DNA from: Serratia grimesii NBRC 13537
GTDB taxonomy: Bacteria > Pseudomonadota > Gammaproteobacteria > Enterobacterales > Enterobacteriaceae
DNA: 64,000 nt
Assembly: GCF_001590905.1 (NCBI RefSeq)
Contig: NZ_BCTT01000002.1
Coordinates: forward strand, 124,001-188,000
Direction: 5' to 3'
A program made the translations under genes and the position numbers. Under the pieces are notes generated by a model. That model was not told the DNA's origin. It did not search any database and saw only the letters and a program-made list of their open reading frames with translations. Of the stretch, positions 29,426 through 38,505 are shown piece by piece (position 1 is the stretch's first letter; each line of letters opens with the position of its first letter).

Positions 29426-30817
29426 TTGGAAAAAAAACTAGGTCTTACCGCGTTAACGGCATTGGTACTCAGCTCCATGCTGGGCGCTGGCGTTTTCAGC
29501 CTGCCGCAAAACATGGCACAGGTCGCCAGCCCGGCCGCGCTGTTGCTGGGTTGGGCGATTACCGGCGTGGGCATCCTGTTCTTAGCATTTGCCATGCTGC
29601 TGCTTACCCGTCTACGTCCTGATCTGGACGGCGGTATCTTCACCTATGCGAAAGAAGGCTTCGGTGAGCTGGTGGGCTTTTGTTCTGCGTGGGGTTACTG
29701 GTTATGTGCGGTAATCGCCAATGTTTCTTATCTGGTGATCGTGTTCGCTGCACTGAGTCTGTTCACCGATCGTGGCGGCGAGGTCATTCTGGGTGACGGT
29801 AATACCTGGCAGGCATTACTGGCTGAGTCTGTATTGCTGTGGATCGTGCATGCATTGGTGTTGCGAGGTGTACAAACAGCCGCCAGCATCAATCTGGTGG
29901 CGACGTTAGCCAAGTTGTTACCCCTGGGATTGTTCGCCGTCTTGGCAGCGATAGCGTTCAAAATGGATGTCTTCACACTGGATTTCCATGGCGTCGCACT
30001 GGGTAAGCCCGTGTGGGAACAAGTAAAAAATACCATGCTGATTACCCTGTGGGTATTTATTGGTGTAGAAGGTGCCGTGGTGGTTTCGGCGCGGGCACGG
30101 CATAAGAAGGATGTCGGTCGTGCCACCATGCTGGCGGTGGTCTCTGCGCTGGCCGTCTATTTGCTGGTTACCCTGCTGTCATTGGGTGTGGTGCCACGCA
30201 GTGAACTAGCCGAGATGCGCAACCCGTCAATGGCCGTGCTGATGGTAGATTTGATTGGTCCCTGGGGTGATGTGATCATCGCTGCCGGGTTGATCGTGTC
30301 GGTCTGTGGTGCCTACCTGAGCTGGACAATTATGGCCGCAGAGGTGCCTCTTCTTGCCGCACAACATGGCGCCTTCCCCAAAATATTCCGTAAGCAAAAT
30401 AAGAACCATGCGCCGTCAGCTTCCCTTTGGCTGACCAACCTTGCGGTGCAATTCGCTCTGGTATTGATTTGGTTGACGGGTAGCAACTACAACTCGTTAC
30501 TGACTATCGCCTCAGAAATGATTCTGGTGCCGTATTTCCTGGTCGGTGCCTTCCTGTTCAAGGTGGCACTCCGTCGTCAGGATAAACGTTTGATGTTCGC
30601 TGCGGCAGGCGCCTGCCTGTACGGTATTTGGCTGCTTTATGCATCAGGATTGATGCACTTGCTGATGTCGGTTCTGTTATATGCACCTGGGTTGTTGGTG
30701 TTCATCTATGCCAGACGTGGGCATGATGACGTCAAGCTACTGAATCAACTGGAGAAAGGCAGTATTTTGCTGTTACTGGTGGCTACGGTGCCAGCTGGCT
30801 GGTTTATGTTGCAGTAA
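29426..30817 (+). CDS. ydgI: Basic amino acid antiporter YdgI (ArcD-like)
   Basis: This APC-superfamily carrier is about 463 residues with roughly 13 membrane segments, closely matching E. coli YdgI (GLTALTALVLSSMLGAGVFSLPQNMA, GGIFTYAKEGFGELVGFCSAWGYW). Family members exchange arginine, ornithine or lysine. The start is placed at TTG 29426, preceded by AGGATC, because the homologous protein begins MEKKLGL. An ATG at 29348 would add 26 residues with no homology. It follows ydgH as in E. coli. Confidence 0.9.
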   Translation: MEKKLGLTALTALVLSSMLGAGVFSLPQNMAQVASPAALLLGWAITGVGILFLAFAMLLLTRLRPDLDGGIFTYAKEGFGELVGFCSAWGYWLCAVIANVSYLVIVFAALSLFTDRGGEVILGDGNTWQALLAESVLLWIVHALVLRGVQTAASINLVATLAKLLPLGLFAVLAAIAFKMDVFTLDFHGVALGKPVWEQVKNTMLITLWVFIGVEGAVVVSARARHKKDVGRATMLAVVSALAVYLLVTLLSLGVVPRSELAEMRNPSMAVLMVDLIGPWGDVIIAAGLIVSVCGAYLSWTIMAAEVPLLAAQHGAFPKIFRKQNKNHAPSASLWLTNLAVQFALVLIWLTGSNYNSLLTIASEMILVPYFLVGAFLFKVALRRQDKRLMFAAAGACLYGIWLLYASGLMHLLMSVLLYAPGLLVFIYARRGHDDVKLLNQLEKGSILLLLVATVPAGWFMLQ

Positions 30818-30846
30818 ATAGTGTATGGCCGGGTGGGACCACCCGG

Positions 30847-31263
30847 TCAATTACCTTGGGAGATGCGCAGACTGATGGTCATGCGTTCTTCAACCTGAGA
30901 AATGATAACGCCCTCAACACACTCTTGTTGAATGGTCGCCAATTGCTGCGTATCTAACGCATACGGCAATTTAATTTCAAATACCGCCAAACCCTGCTGC
31001 TGAGCCAGATCTATCAGGCGCACAATATTGGCTTCGTCGCTGACCTGGGTGGACACGACCTGTAACGCCAACGCCTTCAAATGCTCTTTCCGCGTTTGTG
31101 TGGCACTTGCCTGAGACTTCAATACCATGCCAAAAAATGGCATCACACCATAGATTGCATCAACAAAGCGCCAGTGCTTCTTGCACGATGCAGACAGAAA
31201 TTCCATGTAATCAAAGCAGATTTTTTCACTGCGGGCGACGGGTGCAAGGTGACTGCTGTTCAT
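30847..31263 (-). CDS. Hypothetical 138-residue protein between ydgI and folM
   Basis: I do not recognise this protein. It is soluble and begins MNSSHLAPVARSEKICFDYMEFL. A central part (about 65-110) could form an alpha/beta fold, and it ends in a strand pattern VEGVIISQVEERMTISLRIS. It lies on the strand opposite to its neighbours, behind a GGAAGGGATG-type ribosome site overlapping the start, and is absent at this place in E. coli. Its length and clean start suggest a real gene. Confidence 0.6.
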   Translation of the reverse strand: MNSSHLAPVARSEKICFDYMEFLSASCKKHWRFVDAIYGVMPFFGMVLKSQASATQTRKEHLKALALQVVSTQVSDEANIVRLIDLAQQQGLAVFEIKLPYALDTQQLATIQQECVEGVIISQVEERMTISLRISQGN

Positions 31264-31389
31264 CCCTTCCTCTCATTGCCTATGTATTACATCCTGAAAT
31301 GGATAATCGATGCGAAGCTTTAACGAATTTCCGCCGTATAATGGCATAATTCCCCTATTGTTTGCCAGTCTGTCCAGGAGCTTTAATCA

Positions 31390-32112
31390 ATGGAACATCA
31401 CAACTCAGCCCCAGTGTTGATAACAGGCGGCGCACGCCGGATTGGTCTGGCACTGGCCAGGTCATTCTTGCAACGCGATATTCCCGTTATTATTGCCTAC
31501 CGCAGTGACTACCCGGCGTTGAACGAGCTAAAAGGACTGGGAGCAATCTGCATTCAGGGGGATTTTTCAACGCACGACGGTATTTACCGTTTCGCCGAGC
31601 AAGTCCGCCAAATCGCGCCTAAACTGCGTGCCGTGATCCACAACGCCAGCGCCTGGCAGGCAGAATCGCCAGAAGTGCCACCGGAGCACGTCATGGCGGC
31701 AATGTTGCAAATTCACGTTTACACGCCTTATCTGCTGAATCAATTGCTGGAGTCCTGCCTGTTAGGTCAGGGGCAAGCCGGTGCGGATATTATCCACCTG
31801 ACCGACTATGTGGTGGAGAAAGGTAGCGATAAGCACATTGCCTATGCTGCCAGTAAGGCCGCGTTGGACAACATGACTCGCTCATTTGCCCGCAAGTTGG
31901 CGCCTGAAGTCAAAGTGAACGCCATCGCGCCGGCGCTGATTATTTTCAATCCGGGTGATGATGAGCCTTATCGCCAGCAAGCACTGGCAAAATCACTGAT
32001 GAAAATCGCCCCCGGCGAGAGTGAAGTGGTTAACCTGGTGAACTACTTGCTCAGCAGCCGTTATGTCACCGGCCGTACCCATGGTGTTGATGGCGGACGT
32101 CCGCTGCGTTAG
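31390..32112 (+). CDS. folM: Dihydromonapterin reductase FolM
   Basis: The 240-residue short-chain dehydrogenase has the TGGARRIG nucleotide motif (residues 13-20) with the arginines that prefer NADPH, HNAS near residue 84, and the catalytic YAASKAA. FolM reduces dihydromonapterin to tetrahydromonapterin and has weak dihydrofolate reductase activity. It lies upstream of rstAB as in E. coli, and RstA may share control. CAGGAG precedes the start. Confidence 0.92.
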   Translation: MEHHNSAPVLITGGARRIGLALARSFLQRDIPVIIAYRSDYPALNELKGLGAICIQGDFSTHDGIYRFAEQVRQIAPKLRAVIHNASAWQAESPEVPPEHVMAAMLQIHVYTPYLLNQLLESCLLGQGQAGADIIHLTDYVVEKGSDKHIAYAASKAALDNMTRSFARKLAPEVKVNAIAPALIIFNPGDDEPYRQQALAKSLMKIAPGESEVVNLVNYLLSSRYVTGRTHGVDGGRPLR

Positions 32113-32186
32113 CACAAAGATCTGCATGGCGTATCGCGGAGCCCCGCGTTATGCTGAACGTCGTTATTCTGATAAAACCGCTGAAT

Positions 32187-32912
32187 ATGCATAAAATTGT
32201 TTTTGTAGAAGACGATCCTGAAGTCGGCAAACTGATTGCCGCCTATCTGGGCAAACACGACATTGAAGTGTTGATTGAGCCGCGTGGCGACAGTGCGCAG
32301 GCACGCATCGAGCTAGAACAGCCGGATTTGGTGCTACTCGACATTATGTTGCCTGGTAAGGACGGCATGACGCTGTGTCGCGATCTGCGCCCGACCTTCC
32401 CTGGCCCGATCGTTCTGCTGACCTCACTCGACAGCGACATGAACCATATCCTCTCCCTGGAAATGGGCGCTAATGATTACATACTGAAGACCACGCCGCC
32501 TGCGGTGTTACTGGCGCGGCTGCGACTGCACTTGCGTCAGCACAGTAATCAACCCAAGGAAGAGTCGAGCCAGCCGATCACCCAACACAATGCGTTGCAC
32601 TTTGGGCTGTTATGTATTGATCCGGTCAACCGTCAGGTGACGTTGGGCGAAGAGACCATCACCCTTTCTACTTCAGATTTTGATCTGCTGTGGGAATTAG
32701 CCACCCATGCCGGTCAAATAATGGATCGTGAAGCCTTGCTGCAAAACCTGCGTGGTGTGAGCTATGACGGCCTTGACCGCAGTATAGATGTGGCAATTTC
32801 GCGCCTGCGCCGCAAGCTGTACGACAATACCCTTGAGCCATTCCGCGTAAAAACCGTGCGTAACAAAGGTTACCTTTTCGCCCCGAACGCGTGGGAGTTC
32901 GTGCAGCAATGA
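32187..32912 (+). CDS. rstA: Response regulator RstA
   Basis: The OmpR-family regulator is about 241 residues, with a receiver domain (VFVEDDPEVG; phospho-acceptor Asp in LVLLDIMLPGKDG near residue 52; Lys in DYILKTTPP) and a C-terminal winged helix (SRLRRKLYDN, VRNKGYLFAP). ATG 32187 matches the E. coli start MNTIVFVEDD. An upstream in-frame ATG at 32151 has a better GGAG but adds 12 non-homologous residues. RstA is linked to PhoPQ and regulates asr among others. The stop overlaps rstB in ATGA. Confidence 0.93.
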   Translation: MHKIVFVEDDPEVGKLIAAYLGKHDIEVLIEPRGDSAQARIELEQPDLVLLDIMLPGKDGMTLCRDLRPTFPGPIVLLTSLDSDMNHILSLEMGANDYILKTTPPAVLLARLRLHLRQHSNQPKEESSQPITQHNALHFGLLCIDPVNRQVTLGEETITLSTSDFDLLWELATHAGQIMDREALLQNLRGVSYDGLDRSIDVAISRLRRKLYDNTLEPFRVKTVRNKGYLFAPNAWEFVQQ

Positions 32913-34213
32913 GAAAGCTCTTTGTCCAGTTCTTCCTCTTGCTTTTCGTGTGTTTCCTGGTGATGGCGATGCTGGTGGGGCTGGTGTACAAAGTCACCGC
33001 CGAACGCGCCGGTCGTCAGTCGATGGACGATTTGATGAAAAGCTCGCTGTATCTGATGCGCAGTGAGCTGCGGGAAATTCCACTGAAAGACTGGAATAAA
33101 ACCATCGCTACGCTGGACTTAAATCTGTCGTTTAAGCTGCACATCGAACCACTCGGCAAACAGGATCTGAGTGAGGATCTGAAAAAAAGGCTTCGCCTCG
33201 GGGAGATCATCGCCCTCGACGATCAATACACCTTTATGCAACGCATTCCACGTAGCCACTACGTGCTGGTCGTCGGTCCAATACCGTATTTATTCTATCT
33301 GCATCAGATGCGACTGCTGGATTTGGCGCTGCTGGTGTTTATTGGCATGTCGCTAGCGTTACCGGTATTTCTGTGGATGCGACCGCACTGGCAAGATTTG
33401 CTTAAACTTGAAAACGCGGCTCAGCGACTCGGTGCGGGACATCTTGACGAGCGTACCCATTTTGACCCGACGTCCAGTCTGAACCGGCTGGGGGTGGCGT
33501 TTAACCAGATGGCGGATAACGTCAATACTTTGATCGCCAGCAAGAAGCAGCTGATCGACGGCATCGCCCATGAATTACGTACACCGCTGGTTCGGCTCCG
33601 CTACCGATTGGCGATGAGTGAAAACCTGTCCGATAGCGAACAACAAGCACTGAACCGTGATATCGGCCAGTTGGAATCATTGATCGACGAGCTGCTGACC
33701 TATGCACGGCTGGACCGTCCGCAGGTCGCACTCAATATAGAACCGCTCGATTTGCCCAAATGGCTAGAAGATAAGGCTGACGATCTGCGCCTAATCCACC
33801 CTGAACGTGAAATCGAGCTGGATATCCCACACACCGGTGATTTTGGTGGCGTGGATTTGCGGTTGATGGAACGGGTGCTGGATAACCTGGTTAACAATGC
33901 GCTGCGCTATTCCGAACAACGCCTGCGTATCGGCCTGTGGTTTGATGGTGACGACGCCTGTCTGCAGGTAGAAGACGATGGGCCAGGCATTCCGCCGGAA
34001 GAGCGAGAGCGGGTATTCGAGCCATTTGTCCGTCTGGATCCAAGCCGTGATCGCGCCACGGGTGGCTGTGGGCTGGGGCTGGCCATTGTCCACTCTATCG
34101 CTGTCGCCTATCAGGGCCAGGTTTACGTTGATGCCAGTTCTCTCGGCGGCGCCTGCTTCCGCTTCTGCTGGCCGGTGAAACCCAATTTCAATTTAAAAGC
34201 AGACCCGGTGTAA
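32909..34213 (+). CDS. rstB: Sensor histidine kinase RstB
   Basis: The 434-residue inner-membrane kinase has a first membrane segment near residues 7-29, a periplasmic domain to about 135, a second segment, HAMP, the H-box IDGIAHELRTPLVRLRYRL, and the N, G1 and G2 ATP-binding boxes (LVNNALRY, EDDGPGIP, GGCGLGLAIVHS). ATG 32909 overlaps the rstA stop by four bases and matches the E. coli start MKKLFIQF. E. coli places TerB and tus next; here an M32 peptidase follows instead. Confidence 0.95.
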   Translation: MRKLFVQFFLLLFVCFLVMAMLVGLVYKVTAERAGRQSMDDLMKSSLYLMRSELREIPLKDWNKTIATLDLNLSFKLHIEPLGKQDLSEDLKKRLRLGEIIALDDQYTFMQRIPRSHYVLVVGPIPYLFYLHQMRLLDLALLVFIGMSLALPVFLWMRPHWQDLLKLENAAQRLGAGHLDERTHFDPTSSLNRLGVAFNQMADNVNTLIASKKQLIDGIAHELRTPLVRLRYRLAMSENLSDSEQQALNRDIGQLESLIDELLTYARLDRPQVALNIEPLDLPKWLEDKADDLRLIHPEREIELDIPHTGDFGGVDLRLMERVLDNLVNNALRYSEQRLRIGLWFDGDDACLQVEDDGPGIPPEERERVFEPFVRLDPSRDRATGGCGLGLAIVHSIAVAYQGQVYVDASSLGGACFRFCWPVKPNFNLKADPV

Positions 34214-34280
34214 CCCCGCCTACGCAGCAGCCTGAAAGGCTTAACGGGTTATCCGGATTACAATAATATGGAGCTAAACG

Positions 34281-35780
34281 ATGACATCTGCACATAACCC
34301 TTCACCTTCATATGACGAACTACGCGCCCTTTTCACCCGATTGTCACGCTTCGGTCATCTCTCAGCCATTGCCGGTTGGGACATGCAAACCATGATGCCA
34401 TCGGGCGGCAGTAAAGCACGGTCAGAAGCGCTGGCTGAGCTGAGTGTCCTGCAACACCAAATTTTGACGGCAGAAAAAACCGGTCGCCTGTTTGAACGTG
34501 CCCAACAGGAAACGCTGGATGACATAGATCAGGCCAATCTGTTAGAAATGCGCCGCCAATATGACAACGCAGTGCTGGTGCCTGAGTCATTGGTTGAAGC
34601 CAAATCGCTGGCAGGTGCACGTTGTGAACACGCCTGGCGTGCTCAACGTCCAGCCAATGATTGGGACGGCTTTTCAGAAAATCTACGTGAAGTGGTCAAA
34701 CTTAGCCGCCAGGAGGCACAGATCCGTGCTGAAGCGGCAGGAACGAGCCGATATGACGCCTTGCTGAACCTGTACGAACCAGGCATGCGCAGCAGTGATA
34801 TCGACCGTATCTTTGGCGATCTGAAAACCTGGCTGCCTGATCTGCTGCAAAAAGTGGTGGCCAAACAGGCTCAGGAACCTTGCCTTATTCCGCAAGGCCC
34901 GTTCAATGTCGATACTCAACGTCAACTGAGTTTGAGCGTGATGAAATTGCTCGGCTTTAACTTTGATGGTGGCCGTGTGGACGTCAGTGCACATCCGTTC
35001 TGCGGCGGCGTTCCGGAAGATGTTCGTATCACCACGCGCTACAACGACAAAGAATTCCTGACGGCCCTGCTCGGTATTGTGCATGAGACCGGCCATGCCC
35101 GTTATGAGCAAAATCTGCCGCGTGAATGGCTGGGTCAGCCCGTCGCACAGGCGCGCTCCACCGCTATTCATGAGTCACAAAGTCTGTTGTTTGAAATGCA
35201 ACTGGCCCGCAGTAGCGATTTCCTAAAGATTCTGCGTCCACTGATCATCAAACAATTCGGTGAGCAACCGGCGCTAGAAGAAAATAACTTCATCCGCCTC
35301 AACCAACGCGTGAAACCTGGTCTGATTCGCGTAGACGCTGACGAGGTGAGCTACCCGGCCCACGTGATCCTGCGTTATGAGATTGAGAAAGCCTTGGTCG
35401 AAGGTGACATTGAAGTAGAAGACATCCCTGCGCTGTGGGGCGAAAAAATGCACCGTTACCTTGGTTTGGATACTGTCGGTAATTATCGGAATGGTTGTAT
35501 GCAGGATATCCACTGGACCGACGGTGCCTTCGGTTACTTCCCTACGTACACTCTCGGCGCCATGTATGCAGCTCAGCTTTTCCAGACCATCGGTAAAGCG
35601 CTACCGACACTGAACAATGATATCGCCGAAGGTAACCTGACCCCACTATTCCAGTGGCTGAAACAGAATATCTGGCGTCATGGCAGCCGTTTCCCTACCG
35701 AAACACTGATCACGAATGCAACCGGCGAACCCTTGAATCCAGGTTATTTCCGTAAGCATCTGGAAAGCCGCTACCTGTAA
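34281..35780 (+). CDS. Metallocarboxypeptidase, M32 family
   Basis: The 499-residue zinc carboxypeptidase is of the Thermus aquaticus/Pyrococcus type. The zinc motif HETGH is at residues 268-272 and the third ligand Glu lies in STAIHESQSLLFE about 27 residues later. HPFCGGVPEDVRITTRY and GNYRNGCMQDIHW are other family segments. It is cytoplasmic, removes C-terminal residues from peptides with broad specificity, and probably serves peptide turnover. It occupies the place where E. coli carries tus. Confidence 0.9.
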   Translation: MTSAHNPSPSYDELRALFTRLSRFGHLSAIAGWDMQTMMPSGGSKARSEALAELSVLQHQILTAEKTGRLFERAQQETLDDIDQANLLEMRRQYDNAVLVPESLVEAKSLAGARCEHAWRAQRPANDWDGFSENLREVVKLSRQEAQIRAEAAGTSRYDALLNLYEPGMRSSDIDRIFGDLKTWLPDLLQKVVAKQAQEPCLIPQGPFNVDTQRQLSLSVMKLLGFNFDGGRVDVSAHPFCGGVPEDVRITTRYNDKEFLTALLGIVHETGHARYEQNLPREWLGQPVAQARSTAIHESQSLLFEMQLARSSDFLKILRPLIIKQFGEQPALEENNFIRLNQRVKPGLIRVDADEVSYPAHVILRYEIEKALVEGDIEVEDIPALWGEKMHRYLGLDTVGNYRNGCMQDIHWTDGAFGYFPTYTLGAMYAAQLFQTIGKALPTLNNDIAEGNLTPLFQWLKQNIWRHGSRFPTETLITNATGEPLNPGYFRKHLESRYL

Positions 35781-35796
35781 TATAATCCATTTCCCA

Positions 35797-35822
35797 GGCA
35801 CGGCTAACCCCGTGCCTTTTTC
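35797..35822 (+). terminator. Rho-independent terminator of the M32 peptidase gene
   Basis: GGCACGG / CCGTGCC form a seven-pair stem with a 6-nt loop followed by TTTTT, 17 nt after the stop. Confidence 0.9.
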
Positions 35823-35904
35823 CCCCTGCTTAACCTTCATTGTTCCATAACGCACAACCCCTGCCTGCGACGCTGTAGCTACAGAGTGCTGGGTCGTTAC
35901 TCAC

Positions 35905-35927
35905 AATATGTATGTTGTAACTAAAAT
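35905..35927 (+). other. Ter-like replication fork trap site
   Basis: The core GTATGTTGTAACTAAA (35910-35925) is identical to E. coli TerB/TerA over these 16 bases, and 21 of 23 positions of TerB match overall. The conserved G corresponding to the G-C(6) pair of Tus-Ter is present at 35910. By analogy the non-permissive face is on the left, so forks moving left to right would be blocked. It lies downstream of rstAB as TerB does in E. coli, but no tus gene is beside it. The reverse strand also contains AGTTACA, so a weak RstA-like site is an alternative reading. Confidence 0.75.
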
Positions 35928-36046
35928 GAGTTTGAAAGGCGCATGCCATACGCTGGGTTCAACATTACGATCATCGCTATTCACTGCCGGTACAACGTAC
36001 GTCGGTGAATGGCTGCCCGCCACACAGAACCTCAAAACCTACGATG

Positions 36047-36060
36047 TACATTAGGTTACA
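36047..36060 (+). promoter_or_regulatory. RstA-box-like site upstream of asr
   Basis: TACATTAGGTTACA matches the E. coli RstA box TACATNTNGTTACA at every defined base except one (A for T at position 7). asr is a known RstA target, and rstAB is encoded 1.8 kb upstream, so the regulatory link appears conserved. Confidence 0.7.
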
Positions 36061-36165
36061 CGCCGAAACCAATCACTCACGGAAAGCATTCCGCTGTTTG
36101 CCTACTATCTTAACACCGGCCCCGCAGTGGGCTCGATACATGACGAGTAATTTGAGGAATCAACA

Positions 36166-36459
36166 ATGAAAAAAGTATTAGCTCTGGTTGTTGCCGCTGC
36201 AATGGGTCTGTCTTCTGTTGCTTTCGCTGCTGACGCTGCCACTACCACCACTACTGCACCTGCGGCGACCACTACCACCACGATGGCTGCACCGGCCAAA
36301 ACTACTCACGTGAAAAAACATCACGCGAAGAAAGCCCCGGTACAAAAAGCGCAAGCGGCTAAAAAGCACCACAAAGCCACCGCTAAAAAAGCCCCTGCTC
36401 AGAAAGCGCAGGCAGCCAAAAAACACCACAAAAAATCCAGCCATAAAAAAGCTGCGTAA
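36166..36459 (+). CDS. asr: Acid shock protein Asr
   Basis: The 97-residue precursor has a signal peptide (cleavage near AFA-ADA), a Thr/Ala stretch, and then Lys/His/Ala repeats ([41 protein letters not shown]). It is extremely basic. Asr is strongly induced at low pH and acts in the periplasm, where it can protect other proteins. An RstA-box-like site and a clear terminator frame the gene. The internal duplication of [14 protein letters not shown] units suggests repeat-length variation between strains. Confidence 0.95.
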   Translation: MKKVLALVVAAAMGLSSVAFAADAATTTTTAPAATTTTTMAAPAKTTHVKKHHAKKAPVQKAQAAKKHHKATAKKAPAQKAQAAKKHHKKSSHKKAA

Positions 36460-36508
36460 CAGCAATCTGATGTGAGGCTCCCCTCACCAGTCCAGGCTTG
36501 AGTTTTCC

Positions 36509-36534
36509 AACACCCGGTTCGCCGGGTGTTTTTT
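36509..36534 (+). terminator. Rho-independent terminator of asr
   Basis: AACACCCGG / CCGGGTGTT form a nine-pair stem with a stable TTCG tetraloop and a following T run. Confidence 0.93.
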
Positions 36535-36551
36535 CATCGGGGGTTCTCATC

Positions 36552-36632
36552 ATGCTGCGTCGCTACTTATTTGAAATTATTCTGGCCACTCTGATCCTCT
36601 GCGGACTGATCACCGCCTTTTTTTATCTGTAG
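36552..36632 (+). CDS. 26-residue single-pass membrane protein (YdgU-like)
   Basis: ATG to TAG encodes MLRRYLFEIILATLILCGLITAFFYL in two parts: a basic N-terminus (MLRRYLFE) and one hydrophobic helix of about 17 residues. A G-rich ribosome site lies 10-14 nt upstream, directly after the asr terminator. E. coli has a similarly small acid-linked membrane protein, YdgU, next to asr, so this is probably its counterpart. Partial readthrough of the asr terminator would link it to acid shock; that is inference. Confidence 0.65.
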   Translation: MLRRYLFEIILATLILCGLITAFFYL

Positions 36633-36761
36633 CTGCACAGCCTTTCTGGATTAGAAATTATTGAAAAATCAATCACTGCCCATCCACACGGCAACGAAAT
36701 CAGTCTATAGTTACCATTCAGTGTGTTTATGGATGACCCGTATTTTCCAGGCAAGAAACTT

Positions 36762-37583
36762 ATGCGCATAACCGTTTTGTTGTTGCTGTGCTCATTTCCG
36801 CTCGCACTCTCCCTCTCAGCTCGGGCAGATAGCCCATCCGATGCGTCGGCCGCTGAGCAAACCCGCCTATTTTTTGGCAAAGATGAACGCGTTAAGGTCA
36901 CGGAAACCGACGGTTGGCCGTGGCAAGCGATTGGACAAGTGGAAACCGCCAGCGGTAACCTGTGTACTGCCACGCTAATATCCCCTCATCTGGCACTCAC
37001 TGCCGGTCATTGCGTACTGGCACCACCGGGCCAACTGGACAAAGCTATCGCGCTGCGTTTTGTTGCTGGTAATAAAACGTGGAAATATCAAACAAGCAAT
37101 ATTGAAACGTTGGTTGACCGCAAACTGGGTAAAAAGCTCAAACCTGACGGCGATGGCTGGATCGTTCCACCCGCGGCGGCGGCCTATGATTTTGCGCTGA
37201 TTCGCTTGAAGGATAAAAACACCTTGCCGATTAAACCGCTGCCACTGTGGCAAGGCGACAGCAAGGCGCTGACCCAGGCAATGAAGCAAGCCAAGCGGTT
37301 AATTACTCAGGCTGGATATCCGGAAGATCATTTGGATGACCTTTATAGCCACCAAAACTGTAAAGTGACGGGTTGGGCACAACAAGGCGTTCTGTCGCAT
37401 CAGTGCGACACTCTCCCTGGCGATAGCGGCTCTCCGTTACTACTGAAAACAGCCGATGGTTGGTCGTTGATTGCCATTCAAAGTTCAGCACCGGCGGCCA
37501 AAGATCGTTACCGTGCTGATAACCGAGCACTGGCAGTCACCGGCATTCGTGATGCGCTCGACGCATTGGCTGCCGGAAAATAA
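36762..37583 (+). CDS. ydgD: Trypsin-like periplasmic serine protease YdgD
   Basis: The 273-residue S1-type protease has a signal peptide ([22 protein letters not shown]) and an intact catalytic triad: His in ALTAGHCVL near residue 90, Asp in AYDFALIRL near 146, Ser in PGDSGSPLL near 224. ATG 36762 gives the same length as E. coli YdgD and begins at the signal peptide; an upstream in-frame ATG at 36723 lacks this logic. It is probably envelope quality control. It is downstream of asr as in E. coli. Confidence 0.9.
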   Translation: MRITVLLLLCSFPLALSLSARADSPSDASAAEQTRLFFGKDERVKVTETDGWPWQAIGQVETASGNLCTATLISPHLALTAGHCVLAPPGQLDKAIALRFVAGNKTWKYQTSNIETLVDRKLGKKLKPDGDGWIVPPAAAAYDFALIRLKDKNTLPIKPLPLWQGDSKALTQAMKQAKRLITQAGYPEDHLDDLYSHQNCKVTGWAQQGVLSHQCDTLPGDSGSPLLLKTADGWSLIAIQSSAPAAKDRYRADNRALAVTGIRDALDALAAGK

Positions 37584-37584
37584 G

Positions 37585-38406
37585 CTATTCCCCTCCGGCG
37601 TGGGTGCCCACGCCGGTTTCTTCTCTCTCATCTCCTTTCATAAACCGCTTGGGTGTCGTGCCGGTAAACTGGCGAAAGAAAGCGATAAAAGCACTGTCAC
37701 TGGAAAAACCCAAACGCTGCGCCACTGAACTGACCGACGGCATTTCCGCCAACAGCTCAATCGCTCGCATCAACCGCCATTGCTGACTCCATTGCTGATA
37801 ACTCAATCCGCTCTCGCGTTGGAAAATGCGTGTCAGCGTTTTGGCATGCAGATTTAGCGTCTGTGCCAATTTCGCCAACCCCGGCAATTCATCGCACCCG
37901 TCAAGTTTTTCCAGCCAATGCGCCAGACGTCGGTCTCGGGGCAGCATCAGACCAGTGTTCTCCAACCGCGCTGCATGGAGCTCATTCACCAGGACCGGCA
38001 GCAAGTCCTGCGCCGTACGGCACTCCATAGCCAAATTGAATGGCCAATAGGCTATACGCTCCACCACTGCTGCCAATAAAGGATTGACCGCCAATACAGC
38101 ACATTCTTGCGGCATAGCCGGCACCAATGACGGATCCAGATAGATCGAGCGGTAGGCAACCTGCCCACGAAGCTGAACCCGATGCCGGATACCACCGGGG
38201 ATCCATAAACTGCGCGTTGGCGGCAAGATCAACCAGCGATCGGCCAGTGTCACCGTCATGCACCCGCGTGGCGCATACAGCAACTGCGCACGTTGATGCA
38301 CATGATCTTCCGAGTCATGCCGGACTAACTCCGCCGCGATACCTAACACCGGCGCCAACCAGGCGTCTGGGTCAAAAACAGCCTGCTGGGTAATCAATGC
38401 CATCAC
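37585..38406 (-). CDS. AraC family regulator, divergent from an MFS exporter
   Basis: The 273-residue protein has an N-terminal cupin-type sensor (HVHQRAQLLYAPRGCMTVT, LPPTRSLWIPGGIRHRVQLRG) and a C-terminal double helix-turn-helix (LAKLAQTLNLHAKTLTRIFQRESGLSYQQW, SSVAQRLGFSSDSAFIAFFRQFTGTTPKRF). The layout is like the NimR/YeaM group, which control a divergent drug exporter. It is divergent from a Bcr/CflA-type carrier with a 99-bp spacer, so local control of that gene is likely. Confidence 0.87.
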   Translation of the reverse strand: MMALITQQAVFDPDAWLAPVLGIAAELVRHDSEDHVHQRAQLLYAPRGCMTVTLADRWLILPPTRSLWIPGGIRHRVQLRGQVAYRSIYLDPSLVPAMPQECAVLAVNPLLAAVVERIAYWPFNLAMECRTAQDLLPVLVNELHAARLENTGLMLPRDRRLAHWLEKLDGCDELPGLAKLAQTLNLHAKTLTRIFQRESGLSYQQWSQQWRLMRAIELLAEMPSVSSVAQRLGFSSDSAFIAFFRQFTGTTPKRFMKGDEREETGVGTHAGGE

Positions 38407-38505
38407 CGATGTCCTTTTTTCGTTGTTTTTTGTTCTTATGATTGTAATTGAACATTTTGTCTTTCCCTATACTGACGCGATTATTCACCACAAAGGTTCA
38501 TTTCC

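Larger units (their letters stand above)
35828..36165. promoter_or_regulatory. Region before asr: Ter-like site, RstA box and promoter
   Basis: This gene-free stretch of about 340 bp contains the Ter-like site (35905-35927), an RstA-box-like site (36047-36060) and a likely -10 hexamer TACTAT (36103-36108). The mRNA start would lie about 50 bp before the asr ATG. No coding sequence was seen. Confidence 0.55.
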
